From Streptomyces sp. NBC_01210 (lineage in GTDB: Bacteria; Actinomycetota; Actinomycetes; Streptomycetales; Streptomycetaceae), in assembly GCF_036010325.1 (NCBI RefSeq), contig NZ_CP108549.1, positions 3,224,001-3,288,000 on the forward strand: DNA of 64,000 nt, in the 5' to 3' direction. Position numbers and translations under genes: made by a program. Shown piece after piece: positions 19,105-27,725 of this stretch (positions within the stretch are counted from its first letter, which is position 1; every line of letters begins with the position of its first letter). The notes under the pieces were generated by a model that made no database searches, was not told the origin of the DNA, and saw nothing but the letters and a program-made list of their open reading frames with translations.

Positions 19105-20276
19105 GCAACGCCCGCCAGTTCGAGAAGCGCCCGGTCACTCCCCCGGCCTGCGATCACGGCCAGCCCCACCGGCAGTCCGTCCACCGACATCCGGGGCAGC
19201 ACCAGACACGGCAGGCCCGCGCCGCTCGCCAGGCAGGTGAGGCGGAACGTCGCCTGCCTGGTGGCGGCCTTCCGCTCGGGGTCCTCATCGATCAGGGGCG
19301 CGGGGCTGCCCGCCGCGGGAACCAGCAGCACCGCGTCCTCGGGAAGCGCTGCGCGCAGCTCGCGGGCAGTCCGGTGGACCACCGCCTCCGCGGCGGCCCG
19401 CTCCTCCGGGGTCACCGCTGCCGCACGGGCGAACCGGGCCTCGACGCCTGGCCCCAGCGTGCCCGGGTGAGCGCTCACCCAAGCCCCGTCGCACTCCCAT
19501 ACCTCCGCGCCCTGGGCCGTAGCAAAGGCCGCTGCCCTCTCCCCCGGGTCGCCGCCCAGGGACGGGACTTCCTCGATCCGCAGGCCGAGCCGTTCGGCCA
19601 GGTCCGCGGCTGCCGGGCCGAAGGCCTCGCGTACCCCCTCGTCGGCGAGTGCGAGGAGGTCTGCTGCCACCAGGGCCGTACGGAACGGGCGTTGACCTTC
19701 ATCGCCCCCCGCAGGCAGGAGTACGTCACCCAGCCGCGCCAGCGTGTCCGCGTCCCGGGCGAGCCAGGCGACGGTGTCGAAGGAGGGGGCCAGCGGCAGC
19801 ATGCCCGTGGTGGGGACCAGGCCGTGGGTGGGCCGCAGGCCGTAGAGGCCGCAGTACGACGAGGGGACCCGGATCGATCCGGCGGTGTCGCTGCCAAGTC
19901 CGGCGTCGGCCTCGCCGAGGGCGACCGCGGCGGCCGGGCCGCTGGAGGACCCGCCGGGGACGCGGCCGGGTGCGGCCGGGTTGGGCGGGGTGCCGTAGTG
20001 CGCATTCGTGCCATTGAGGCTGTAGGCGAATTCGTCGGTCTGCGCGATGCCGGTGATGTCGGCGCCGGCGTCGAGCAGGGCGGCGACGGCCCAGGAGTGC
20101 GAGGGCTGTGGCTCGGCCTCGGCGAGGCGGGCGGGGTTGCCGGCGCCCTGCTTGTGGCCCGCGACGGCGTGGACGTCCTTGACCGCGAGCCGTACGCCGC
20201 GGAGCGGACCGGTGCCGGATCCGGCGACCAGCGGGGTGCCGCGCTCGCGCCAGACCGTGCTGTCTGTCGTGGCCAT
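19101..20276 (-). CDS. Amidase-signature family hydrolase
   Basis: A 391-residue amidase-signature enzyme that hydrolyses an amide bond by a Ser-cisSer-Lys triad. The lysine is in LAVKDVHAVAG (near residue 31), the cis-serine in GGSSSGPAAAVA (near 108) and the nucleophile in GSDTAGSIRVPSSYCG (near 130). This order and spacing are normal, but the protein is somewhat shorter than GatA (about 480) because the C-terminal part is compact. The start is ATG 20276 with GAGGAG 5 nt upstream. The substrate is unknown; it stands alone, convergent with the DUF397 gene. Confidence 0.9.
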   Translation of the reverse strand: MATTDSTVWRERGTPLVAGSGTGPLRGVRLAVKDVHAVAGHKQGAGNPARLAEAEPQPSHSWAVAALLDAGADITGIAQTDEFAYSLNGTNAHYGTPPNPAAPGRVPGGSSSGPAAAVALGEADAGLGSDTAGSIRVPSSYCGLYGLRPTHGLVPTTGMLPLAPSFDTVAWLARDADTLARLGDVLLPAGGDEGQRPFRTALVAADLLALADEGVREAFGPAAADLAERLGLRIEEVPSLGGDPGERAAAFATAQGAEVWECDGAWVSAHPGTLGPGVEARFARAAAVTPEERAAAEAVVHRTARELRAALPEDAVLLVPAAGSPAPLIDEDPERKAATRQATFRLTCLASGAGLPCLVLPRMSVDGLPVGLAVIAGRGSDRALLELAGVA

Positions 20277-20604
20277 CAGGGCTCCTCGGGATGCGGTCGT
20301 GGCGTCCAGCATCTCTTGAACCCGTCCGTCGTGGACGGCGCACAGCCTTCGGCCGTGTCCTCAATCGCCCGGACGGGCACATCGATCCGGCTCCAGGTCG
20401 ATCACCTGCCCGGCGGTGGAGACCCCGCAGCCGGTCTGGCTGCGGTCGTCCAGGACCGGCATGAGGCACGGCCTCACGAGCACCACGGACCCCGACTGTT
20501 CCGTTCGCCGTCGCCGAGAAACGCATCGCAAATCTCGAAGCTGAACTCCTTGAGCTGAAAGTGGACCGCCGATGAGTCACCGAACTCCGGCACCCCCCTC
20601 GTGA
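20277..20604. other. 328-bp intergenic region with repeat core and possible coding remnant
   Basis: Contains one copy of the dispersed CCTCAATCGCC(C)GGACGGGC element (about 20358-20380). On the plus strand, 20465-20575 is open and its last 20 codons read as an amphipathic helix (VAEKRIANLEAELLELKVD). This looks like the 3' end of a lost gene but has no recognisable start or family. Confidence 0.35.
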
Positions 20605-21744
20605 TCAACTCAGTTGCCGTACTGACATGAGCAGGTGGCGGTGGTCTTCGCGCGTCGTGTCGTCCACGTCCACTGCGCCGCTGAGCAGCGCCCGCTGACC
20701 GGGGCCCAGCAGTTCGAAGCGCACCTTGGATGCATTGAAGGAGTTGAGCGCCTCCAGCAGATACGCGGGATTGAAGGCGGCCGTCATGTCATCGGCGCCG
20801 ACCAGGGTGGCTGGGAGCTGCTGTGAAGCGATGTCGTCCTCGTAGCCTGCCTGGAGGAAAACGGTTCCGCGGGCGGAGAAGTCGAGCCTGATCGGGCTGT
20901 TCGGCTCCGCGACGACGGCGACCCGGCGGACCGCGTCGGCGAGCTCCTCCCGTTGCGTGACCGCGACAGCCGGACTCTCCAGCGCGAACAATTTGTCATA
21001 ACGCGGCAGCCGCCCATCCAGCAACCGCAGCGTCGTGCGCATCCCGGCCCCTTCGAAGGCGATCAAGCCCCCACCCGAGCCGCCCGAGCCGTTCAGCCCG
21101 ATACGGATCAGTCCGGACTTCGCCAGGGAGCGGGAGAGCTCGGTCAGTCTGCGGCCCGGAACCACCACCTCCACAACCTCCGGACCTGTCCCGTCCGGCT
21201 TCCAGGGCACGGCACGCACGGCATACCGGTATCGGTCCGAGGCGGCGAGCGTCATCAACTCGCCATCCAGCCGGACCTGGATCCCCGTGAGTACCGGAAG
21301 TGAATCGTCACGGCCCGCGGTGATCGCTACCTGCGCGACCGCCGCCGCGAACTCTGCCGCATCCACCGATCCGCAGAAAGCCGGGAGTTCGGGCAGGGGC
21401 GGGTACTCGTCCGTGGGAAGTGTCGACAGCCCAAAGCGCGTACCACCGCCTTCGATCGTGAAACGCGGTCCTTCCAATGCGCACGTCACCATCGCATCGG
21501 GCAGCACCTTGCAGATGTCGAGCAATCTGCGACCCAGTACGAGTACCTGACCGGCTGCCGTGGTCTCGGCCGGCACCTCGATGTTCGCGGACGCCTCGTA
21601 GTCGAAGCCCGAGATGTGAAGCCGCCCCTCCCCAGCGTCCAGCATCAAGCCGCCCAGCACGGGCACCGGCGAACGCGCGGGCAGCGACCGGGCCGCCCAT
21701 GCGACCGCCTCCACAAAGGCGCTTCGCTCGATCCGGAACTGCAT
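20605..21744 (-). CDS. DNA polymerase III beta-subunit paralogue (second sliding clamp)
   Basis: A 379-residue DnaN-like protein. Three clamp folds can be followed: domain I from MQFRIERSAFVEAVAWAARSLPARSPVPVLGGLML, domain II around AFCGSVDAAEFAAAVAQVAITAGRDDSLPVLTGI, and domain III with FNPAYLLEALNSFNASKVRFELLGP and a C-terminus HLLMSVRQLS in place of the usual LLMPVR. The true replicative dnaN should sit beside dnaA near oriC, and nothing of oriC is here, so this is an extra copy; a second DnaN is known in some Streptomyces. ATG 21744 gives the standard N-terminus. Its role, perhaps in repair or a specialised polymerase, is inferred. Confidence 0.88.
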   Translation of the reverse strand: MQFRIERSAFVEAVAWAARSLPARSPVPVLGGLMLDAGEGRLHISGFDYEASANIEVPAETTAAGQVLVLGRRLLDICKVLPDAMVTCALEGPRFTIEGGGTRFGLSTLPTDEYPPLPELPAFCGSVDAAEFAAAVAQVAITAGRDDSLPVLTGIQVRLDGELMTLAASDRYRYAVRAVPWKPDGTGPEVVEVVVPGRRLTELSRSLAKSGLIRIGLNGSGGSGGGLIAFEGAGMRTTLRLLDGRLPRYDKLFALESPAVAVTQREELADAVRRVAVVAEPNSPIRLDFSARGTVFLQAGYEDDIASQQLPATLVGADDMTAAFNPAYLLEALNSFNASKVRFELLGPGQRALLSGAVDVDDTTREDHRHLLMSVRQLS

Positions 21745-21834
21745 CCGTACATCCCCATCCGTCGTGCCAGTTGGTCCGCGCACGCTATACGTCGCCACTG
21801 ACACCGGCTCCGACACCGGTTCGGGGAAAGGCAC

Positions 21835-22014
21835 TTACGCGATGTTGGAGTATGCAAGGTCGGTTGCGCAGACCCGGCACCGGAAGAGATATGCCGTCGG
21901 CCGGCCGTCCCTGTCCAGCGAGCTGAGATAGTGCTGGACCTGGTCCGACGGCCAGCCCCAACCACTCGCCCAGTACAGGTCTTGCAGCCCTTTGGCGGCG
22001 AGCTGCTGCAACTC
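21835..22014 (-). pseudogene. Truncated CbrC (UPF0167) family remnant
   Basis: About 59 codons before TAA 21835 read like the C-terminal third of CbrC/UPF0167 proteins: SSLDRDGRPTAYLFRCRVC followed by ATDLAYSNIA, with the conserved DGxPTAYLF(R)C..C motif. There is no start codon or N-terminal part; homology stops near 22014, where the upstream side of the LAL gene begins. The 5' part was evidently lost when the adjacent LAL gene or its segment arrived. It lies 90 nt upstream of the second clamp gene on the same strand. Confidence 0.7.
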
Positions 22015-22102
22015 GGCCTGTGATCGGGTGGCCCGCCTGCCGAGGGCGCGTGAGCGTCGATACGATCGCCTGGTCGCGGACGGAAAGTGAGTCGACGCCA
22101 GC

Positions 22103-24973
22103 ATGACTGACGAAGTGAGAGGGGAGCCCGTCGGCGGATTTCCCGGCCGGGCGCGAGAAGTCGCGATCCTGCGCGCGGTGCTGGCGGGCGAAGGTGGCAC
22201 CTGGTGCGTCGCGGTCACCGGCGAACCGGGGATCGGCAAGAGCCGGCTGCTGACGGAGCTGGGGAAGCTCGCGGACACAGCAGGATGGACGGTCCGCAGC
22301 GCACGCGCGGCGGAGTTCGAGTCCCACATCCCGTTCGGTGTGTTCGTCAACGCGCTCGACGACCAGCTCGCCGAGCTGGGCCCGGAGCGTCTCGCCGCCC
22401 TCGGGGAACAGCAGCTCGCACTTCTCGCGACCGTGTTCCCGGCGATTCCCGCCGCCGGCCCCGCCGACCTGGTCGACGCGGAGCGGTACCGGCTGCACCG
22501 GGCGGTTCGGGCGTTGCTGGAGCTGGTCGCCGAGCCGTCCGGGCTGGTGCTCGTCTTCGACGATCTGCACTGGGCGGACGAGGGTTCGGTCGAGCTGCTC
22601 GACCACCTTTTGCGCCACCCGCCCCAGGCGCGGCTGGTCTTGGCATTGGCGGGCAGGCCCCGGCAGACGTCGCTGCGGCTGTGGCACGCGCTGTCCCGCG
22701 CCGCGACCGATGGAGGGGCCGAGCTGCTGGAACTCGCGCCGCTGAGCCAAGCCGACGCCGGCCAGGTCATGCCGGAAGGTCTGGGCCGTTCCCGGCGGGA
22801 AGAGCTTTATCAGGCCAGTGGCGGAAACCCGTTCTACCTGGAAGCCCTGGTGCGGGCCGGTGAGCGGGGTATCGCCGTCGGTGATACGGCGCTCCACCCC
22901 GACGGGGCGATCCCGTTGGCGGTCCACGCGGTGCTCGCCGCCGAGTTGGCCGCGCTGACCCCGCAAGAGCGGGTCGTCGCGCACGCCGCCGCGGTCGTGG
23001 GTGACGACTTCGAGGCTGATTCGCTCGCCGAAACGGCGGCAATGGACGCCGGGTCCGTGCTCGCCGCGCTCGACCGGCTCGCCGAGCGTGACCTGGTGCG
23101 GCTGGACGGCGCGACCGGCCGGTTCCGGTACCGGCATCCGCTGGTGCGCAGCGTCGCCTACCAGGACGCCGGTCCTGGCTGGCGGCTTCAGGCACACGGC
23201 CGGGCCGCGTCGGCACTCCGGAGCCGGGGCGCGCCGCCGGCCGAGTTCGCCCGGCACGTGGAGCGATCCGCCGTCCGCGGTGACCTCGAGGCGGTCGCGG
23301 CGCTCACCGAGGCGGCCGAGGCGACGATGCACACCACGCCGGCGACCGCCGGGCACTTCCTGCGGGCGGCCATCCGGTTACTCCCCGACTCGGAGTCGGT
23401 CACGCCGCAGCGCCTGATCCTGCTCGGCCGGCTGGCACACGCACTCGGCGCCACGGGCGACCTGCGGCAGGCCAGGGAAACCATGCACGAGGTGCTGCGG
23501 CTCCTGCCTGCCGAACTCACCCAGATCCGGGCACAGACAGCGCGGGCCTGTGCGACGGTGGAGCAGATTCTCGGGCGCTACACCGAGGCCAGGGCGATGC
23601 TGCACAGCGAGTGGAAACGCGTCGAAGGTGTTGACGCCCACTCGGCGGCCGTCCTGCTCGTCGCGCTCGTTGCCGGTGAAAGTGTCGAGCGCGAGCACGG
23701 ACAGGACCGGGTGGCCGAGGCGATCGCCGCCGCGCGGGAAGTCGGGGATCCGATGCTGCTGGCGACGGCGTTGTCGGCTGCAACGCTCATCGACCGGCGG
23801 GCGGACCGGCTGGACGAGGCGGCCGCACTCCTGGACGCGCTGCCCGACAGCGACCTGGTCCGCGACATCGATGCGGCGTTCTGGCTGAGCTGGTCGGAAG
23901 TCTCCGCCGACCGGCTCATAGCGGCGAGCCGGCACATGAGCCGTGGCCTGCAACTGGCTCGCGCGAGCAGGCAGTCCCACAAGATCGCGCTGCTGACCGC
24001 GATCCGCGGCATGGTGCATGCCTACCTCGGCGAGCTGGCGGCGGCGACGACCTGCTTCGACGACAGCCTGGAGTCGGCGGAACTGACCGGCAGCGAGGAG
24101 CTGCGCGTCATGGCGTTGACCTTCGGGTGCTGGATCACCACCTGGCGCGGCGACCTGGCCGAGGCGATCCGCCTGGGTAAGGAGGCCATCGTCGTCGACG
24201 ACCAGGCGACGGCCATGAGTTCCTGGCGCAGTGGCCAGGCCGAGGCGATGCTGGCGCAGGCGATGTTGCACTCGGGTGATCCGCACGCTTGCATCGAGCT
24301 GCTGCTCACCAGTGGCGGTGGGACCGAGCTGCCCGCGGTGGGCCTCCGCACCAGGCCATTGGTGTACCTGATGCTCACGGAGGCGGAGGTCGCGGCCGGC
24401 CGGGTTGCCGCGGCCGCGGCATGGGCCGACCGAGCGGAGGACGCGGCCGGCCAGCTCGAGCTTCCGCTGCGCACCGCCATGGCACAGCAGGCCCGCGCGA
24501 TCGCCACGCTGCCAACGGATCCGGCGGCAGCCGCACCGCTCGCTGTCGCCGCTGCCGGCACGTTCGGCCGGATCGGGGCGGCCGTGGAGGCCGGGCGGGC
24601 GCACTTGCTCGCCGCGACGGCGTTCGGCGGCAGCGGGGCGATCGACCAGGCCCGTGCGCACCTCGTGTCCGCCCGCGCGTTGTTCACCCGGTGTGACGCG
24701 CAACTGTTCCTGCCTCAGGTCGCGCGCGAGGAGCGGCGCCTGAACGCGCGCGGCCCCCGGCCCGAAAGCGGCGCCGAGCGGTTCGACTTGACCGCCCGTG
24801 AGGTCGAGATCGTCAACCTGCTCTCGGACGGCCTGACCAACCGGGACATCGGCCTCCGGCTGCATCTGAGTCCCAAGACCGTCGAAGTCCACCTGGGCCG
24901 GGCCTACGCGAAGGTCGGCGTCTCCGGTCGTGCTGCTCTGGCCGGCGTGTGGGCCGCCGCGGCGCGTGATTGA
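22103..24973 (+). CDS. LAL-type LuxR-family transcriptional regulator
   Basis: A 956-residue large ATP-binding regulator of the LuxR family. The N-terminal AAA/STAND ATPase has Walker A GEPGIGKS (residues 40-47) and Walker B LVLVFDDLHWAD (near 150); the middle (about 400-880) is built of degenerate TPR-like helices; the last 65 residues form a LuxR helix-turn-helix (FDLTAREVEIVNLLSDGLTN, then IGLRLHLSPKTVEVHLGRAY). LAL proteins typically activate sugar or secondary-metabolite genes. No such gene cluster is adjacent; the propeller gene is convergent with it. The ribosome site is weak (GGAAAGTGAG about 14 nt upstream). The stop codon lies in a GATTGAGG repeat core. Confidence 0.93.
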   Translation: MTDEVRGEPVGGFPGRAREVAILRAVLAGEGGTWCVAVTGEPGIGKSRLLTELGKLADTAGWTVRSARAAEFESHIPFGVFVNALDDQLAELGPERLAALGEQQLALLATVFPAIPAAGPADLVDAERYRLHRAVRALLELVAEPSGLVLVFDDLHWADEGSVELLDHLLRHPPQARLVLALAGRPRQTSLRLWHALSRAATDGGAELLELAPLSQADAGQVMPEGLGRSRREELYQASGGNPFYLEALVRAGERGIAVGDTALHPDGAIPLAVHAVLAAELAALTPQERVVAHAAAVVGDDFEADSLAETAAMDAGSVLAALDRLAERDLVRLDGATGRFRYRHPLVRSVAYQDAGPGWRLQAHGRAASALRSRGAPPAEFARHVERSAVRGDLEAVAALTEAAEATMHTTPATAGHFLRAAIRLLPDSESVTPQRLILLGRLAHALGATGDLRQARETMHEVLRLLPAELTQIRAQTARACATVEQILGRYTEARAMLHSEWKRVEGVDAHSAAVLLVALVAGESVEREHGQDRVAEAIAAAREVGDPMLLATALSAATLIDRRADRLDEAAALLDALPDSDLVRDIDAAFWLSWSEVSADRLIAASRHMSRGLQLARASRQSHKIALLTAIRGMVHAYLGELAAATTCFDDSLESAELTGSEELRVMALTFGCWITTWRGDLAEAIRLGKEAIVVDDQATAMSSWRSGQAEAMLAQAMLHSGDPHACIELLLTSGGGTELPAVGLRTRPLVYLMLTEAEVAAGRVAAAAAWADRAEDAAGQLELPLRTAMAQQARAIATLPTDPAAAAPLAVAAAGTFGRIGAAVEAGRAHLLAATAFGGSGAIDQARAHLVSARALFTRCDAQLFLPQVAREERRLNARGPRPESGAERFDLTAREVEIVNLLSDGLTNRDIGLRLHLSPKTVEVHLGRAYAKVGVSGRAALAGVWAAAARD

Positions 24974-24995
24974 GGACGCCACGGCAGCCAACAAC

Positions 24996-26318
24996 TCAGT
25001 TGCCGAGGCCGCGTACGTACAGGTTGAACTTCCGGCTGGTGCCGTCACCGCCCAGGTTCGTCGCGCTGGTCGTGAAAGCGACGTGGTGGCCGTCGGCCGA
25101 AATCGACGGGCTGTAGCTGTACCCATCGCTCTGCGAGCCGTCATCGGCGACGCTGACCCTGGTCGTGGTGGCGGTCACCCGGTCTCGCACGTACACGTCC
25201 CAGCTTGAGTTGGTGTCGCCGGTCACCAGCTTGTCCTCGCCGGACACGAACGCGATGTAGCGGCCGTCGGCGGAGAGCGTCGTCCGCTCCTGGCCGGGGG
25301 TTCCGCTGTCGCTCAGGCCATTGGGGCCAAGGTTCACCTGCGTCGTCGTCCGGGTAACCCGGTCGTACAGGAAGATGTCGGTGTCGATCGGACCGCCGGT
25401 GTCGCCCGCCACCAGATTCGACGCCGTGGATTCGAACGCGACGAAGCGGCCGTCGGCCGAGATGGTCGCCGTGCGACTGGCGGAATTGCCTTCCTTGCCG
25501 TCGGGACCGACGCTGATCCGGTCGGTGTACCCGGTCAGCTGATCGTGCACGAACACGTCGTCCGCGTGGTTGTTGTCGGGGAACAGGGACAGTGTCTTCG
25601 CCCCGGAGGAGAAGGCGACGTAGCGCCCGTCTGCCGAAATCGACGGCAGTTGGCTGATGTCGTCGCCCTGGCGACCGTTCGAATCGACGCTGACCCTGGT
25701 GGTCTCACCGGTCTGCCGGTCGCGCACGAAGACGTCGTGGATGTCGTTGGTGTCGCCGAACACCAGATTCGACGCGGGAGAGTCGAACGCGACGAACCGG
25801 CCGTCGGCGGAGATCGACGGATGGAAACTCTCACTGTCGCTCTGCTCGCCGTGGCTTCCGAGGCTGACCCTGGTCGTCGCACCGGTCTGCAGGTCGTGCA
25901 CGAAAATGTCGCGGTAGCGGTTGGTGTCACCGGCCACCAGGTTCGACGCGAAGGACTCGAACGCGACGTAGCGGCCGTCGGCAGAGATCGACGGATTCCG
26001 GCTCACGTTGTTGGCCTGGTTGCCCGCGGAGTCGACGCTGACCCTGGTGATGACGCCGGTCTGCCGGTCGCGCACGAACACGTCGTCCGCTCGGTTGGTG
26101 TCTCCGACCACCAGATCCCTTGCCAGCGAAGCGAAAGCCACGTAGCGGCCGTCGGCGGAGATCGACGGCCCGCTGGCGGAGTTGCTGATCGGTGCCGTGC
26201 CTGCCGGCTTCGGTTCGGCATCCGTGGCATGCGCGACGCCGCCCGCTAGCAGCGCCGCGACGATTCCCGACGCGAGCACTGCGCGCCCTGCGTTGCGGAT
26301 TACGGAGAGACGTCTCAT
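24996..26318 (-). CDS. Secreted seven-repeat TolB-like beta-propeller protein
   Basis: A 440-residue exported protein. Residues 1-32 form a signal peptide (MRRLSVIRN, then a hydrophobic core, cleavage after GGVAHA). The rest is seven repeats of about 57 residues, each with SISADGRYVAF followed by LVxGDTNxxDVFVRDRxTGxTTRVSV; these are PD40/TolB-type blades, so a complete seven-bladed propeller is likely. There is no catalytic motif; such proteins bind ligands or partners at the cell surface. ATG 26318 is fixed by AGAAGGACA and by the signal peptide; the frame stays open far upstream only because of GC content. It is convergent with the LAL gene, 22 nt away. Confidence 0.9.
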   Translation of the reverse strand: MRRLSVIRNAGRAVLASGIVAALLAGGVAHATDAEPKPAGTAPISNSASGPSISADGRYVAFASLARDLVVGDTNRADDVFVRDRQTGVITRVSVDSAGNQANNVSRNPSISADGRYVAFESFASNLVAGDTNRYRDIFVHDLQTGATTRVSLGSHGEQSDSESFHPSISADGRFVAFDSPASNLVFGDTNDIHDVFVRDRQTGETTRVSVDSNGRQGDDISQLPSISADGRYVAFSSGAKTLSLFPDNNHADDVFVHDQLTGYTDRISVGPDGKEGNSASRTATISADGRFVAFESTASNLVAGDTGGPIDTDIFLYDRVTRTTTQVNLGPNGLSDSGTPGQERTTLSADGRYIAFVSGEDKLVTGDTNSSWDVYVRDRVTATTTRVSVADDGSQSDGYSYSPSISADGHHVAFTTSATNLGGDGTSRKFNLYVRGLGN

Positions 26319-26473
26319 GGGTGTCCTTCTGTTCGGTTCGCCGCCACGGCAGCCAATTGCCCTGATCAGCGTTCCGTGTCGGACCGGCCGAAGCATGAGG
26401 GAACCCCCTAGACCTCCGGCGTCGCGTTCTGCGCGGCGCGGCCCAGTTCGACGGCGGGGGTTAAACGGCAAGC

Positions 26474-27619
26474 CTAGGCCTCGCGGCACAGAAGCAGCAG
26501 CGCCCGGTCGTCGTTGACGTCCTTCGCCACCGCCTCGATCAGATGCCAGGCCGCGCCCTCGAAACCCGAGGCCACATACCGGTCGGCCTCCCCGGTGAGG
26601 CGGTCGATGCCCTCGCTGATGTCGCGTCCCGACGCCTCCACCAGGCCGTCCGTGAAGAGCATCAGTACGTCGCCGGGGCGCAGGGAGCCCTTGACCGGGT
26701 CGAACTGCGCCCCGTCGTAGACGCCGAGCAGCGGGCCGTCGGTGTCCTTCTCCTCCCAGCGGCCGCTGCCCGCGTGCAGCTGGAGCGCGGGCAGATGGCC
26801 CGCCGACAGCAGCTCGTAGTCGCCGGAGTCCAGGTCCAGCACGAGATGGATCGAGGTCGCGAAGCCCTCGTCCCAGTCCTGGCGGAGCAGATAGCCGTTG
26901 GCCGCGGGCAGGAAGCCGTGCGGCGGGAGCGAGCCGAGCAGGCCGCCGAACGCGCCGGACAGCAGCAGCGCACGCGAGCCCGCGTCCATGCCCTTGCCGG
27001 AGACGTCGGTGAGGACGACCTCCAGGGTGCGGCCCCCGTTCGTACGGGCCGCGACCACGAAGTCGCCGGAGAAGGACTGGCCGCCCGCCGGGCGCAGCGC
27101 CATCTCGTGGTGCCAGCCCTTCGGCAGCTTCGGCAGAGCGCTCTGTACCCGGATGCGTTCGCGCAGGTCGAAGAGCATTGTTCCGCCGCGTCGCCAGGGC
27201 ACGCCGACTCTCGCCCGGAACTGCGCTATGAGCAGACCGAAGAAACCGCAGGCCGCGACGGTCAGGACGGTGCCCGGGGTGACTCTCGCCGGGCCTTCGG
27301 TGTACGGGCCGAGCACGACCGATTCGATGATCAGGGCCGTCGCCGCCGCCGCGTACAGACCGAGCAGGCTCGCCGGGCGGAGGAGAAGGCCTCCGGCCAC
27401 GATCGGCAGGACCAGCGCCGCCGGGGAGACCCAGACGGGGACCACTATCGAGCCCCATGTGAAGGCCGGAATGGTCAGCAGCAGCCCGGCCAGAGCAATC
27501 CAGTCGGAGCCGTCGCCGCGGAAGTAGTCGACTCCGGATTTGCGCAGCGCGATGCGTGCCCGGTGCACGGCTTTCCGCAACCGGGCCGTGAACGAGTCTG
27601 CTGCAGAGGCACGGGCCAT
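26474..27619 (-). CDS. Membrane-bound SpoIIE/PP2C-type serine phosphatase
   Basis: A 381-residue protein with an N-terminal membrane module of about four helices (residues about 40-125, starting DWIALAGLLLTIPAFTW) and a C-terminal PP2C-like SpoIIE phosphatase domain. Metal-binding aspartates are seen in SGDFVVAAR, LTDVSGKGMDAG (near 222), MLFTDGLVEA and the final DDRALLLL. There is no PAS, GAF or HATPase domain, unlike many Streptomyces RsbU-type phosphatases. It probably dephosphorylates an anti-sigma antagonist; the RsbW-like ATPase at 17440 is 9 kb away and not obviously its partner. ATG 27619 begins MARASAADSF. Confidence 0.9.
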   Translation of the reverse strand: MARASAADSFTARLRKAVHRARIALRKSGVDYFRGDGSDWIALAGLLLTIPAFTWGSIVVPVWVSPAALVLPIVAGGLLLRPASLLGLYAAAATALIIESVVLGPYTEGPARVTPGTVLTVAACGFFGLLIAQFRARVGVPWRRGGTMLFDLRERIRVQSALPKLPKGWHHEMALRPAGGQSFSGDFVVAARTNGGRTLEVVLTDVSGKGMDAGSRALLLSGAFGGLLGSLPPHGFLPAANGYLLRQDWDEGFATSIHLVLDLDSGDYELLSAGHLPALQLHAGSGRWEEKDTDGPLLGVYDGAQFDPVKGSLRPGDVLMLFTDGLVEASGRDISEGIDRLTGEADRYVASGFEGAAWHLIEAVAKDVNDDRALLLLCREA

Positions 27620-27725
27620 TGCCGTGGACCCTATCCACCCGGTCGCCTCCCGCGCAGGGGGACCCCGGTGACAATGCGTTCGAAATCGGGTCGCCCCGAT
27701 GACGTAGCCCTGGTAGGCATGGCAT

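Noticed and set aside
20607..25005. The 13-mer AACTCAGTTGCCG at the ends of both the clamp gene (20607) and the propeller gene (24993)
   Set aside because: It could be a direct repeat flanking an insertion, but a single 13-bp match in 4.4 kb can arise by chance, and it is read in different frames.
26319..27725. Upstream extension of the propeller frame that would give a 909-residue fusion
   Set aside because: The extension is antisense-like sequence over the phosphatase gene; a ribosome site and signal peptide fix the start at 26318.
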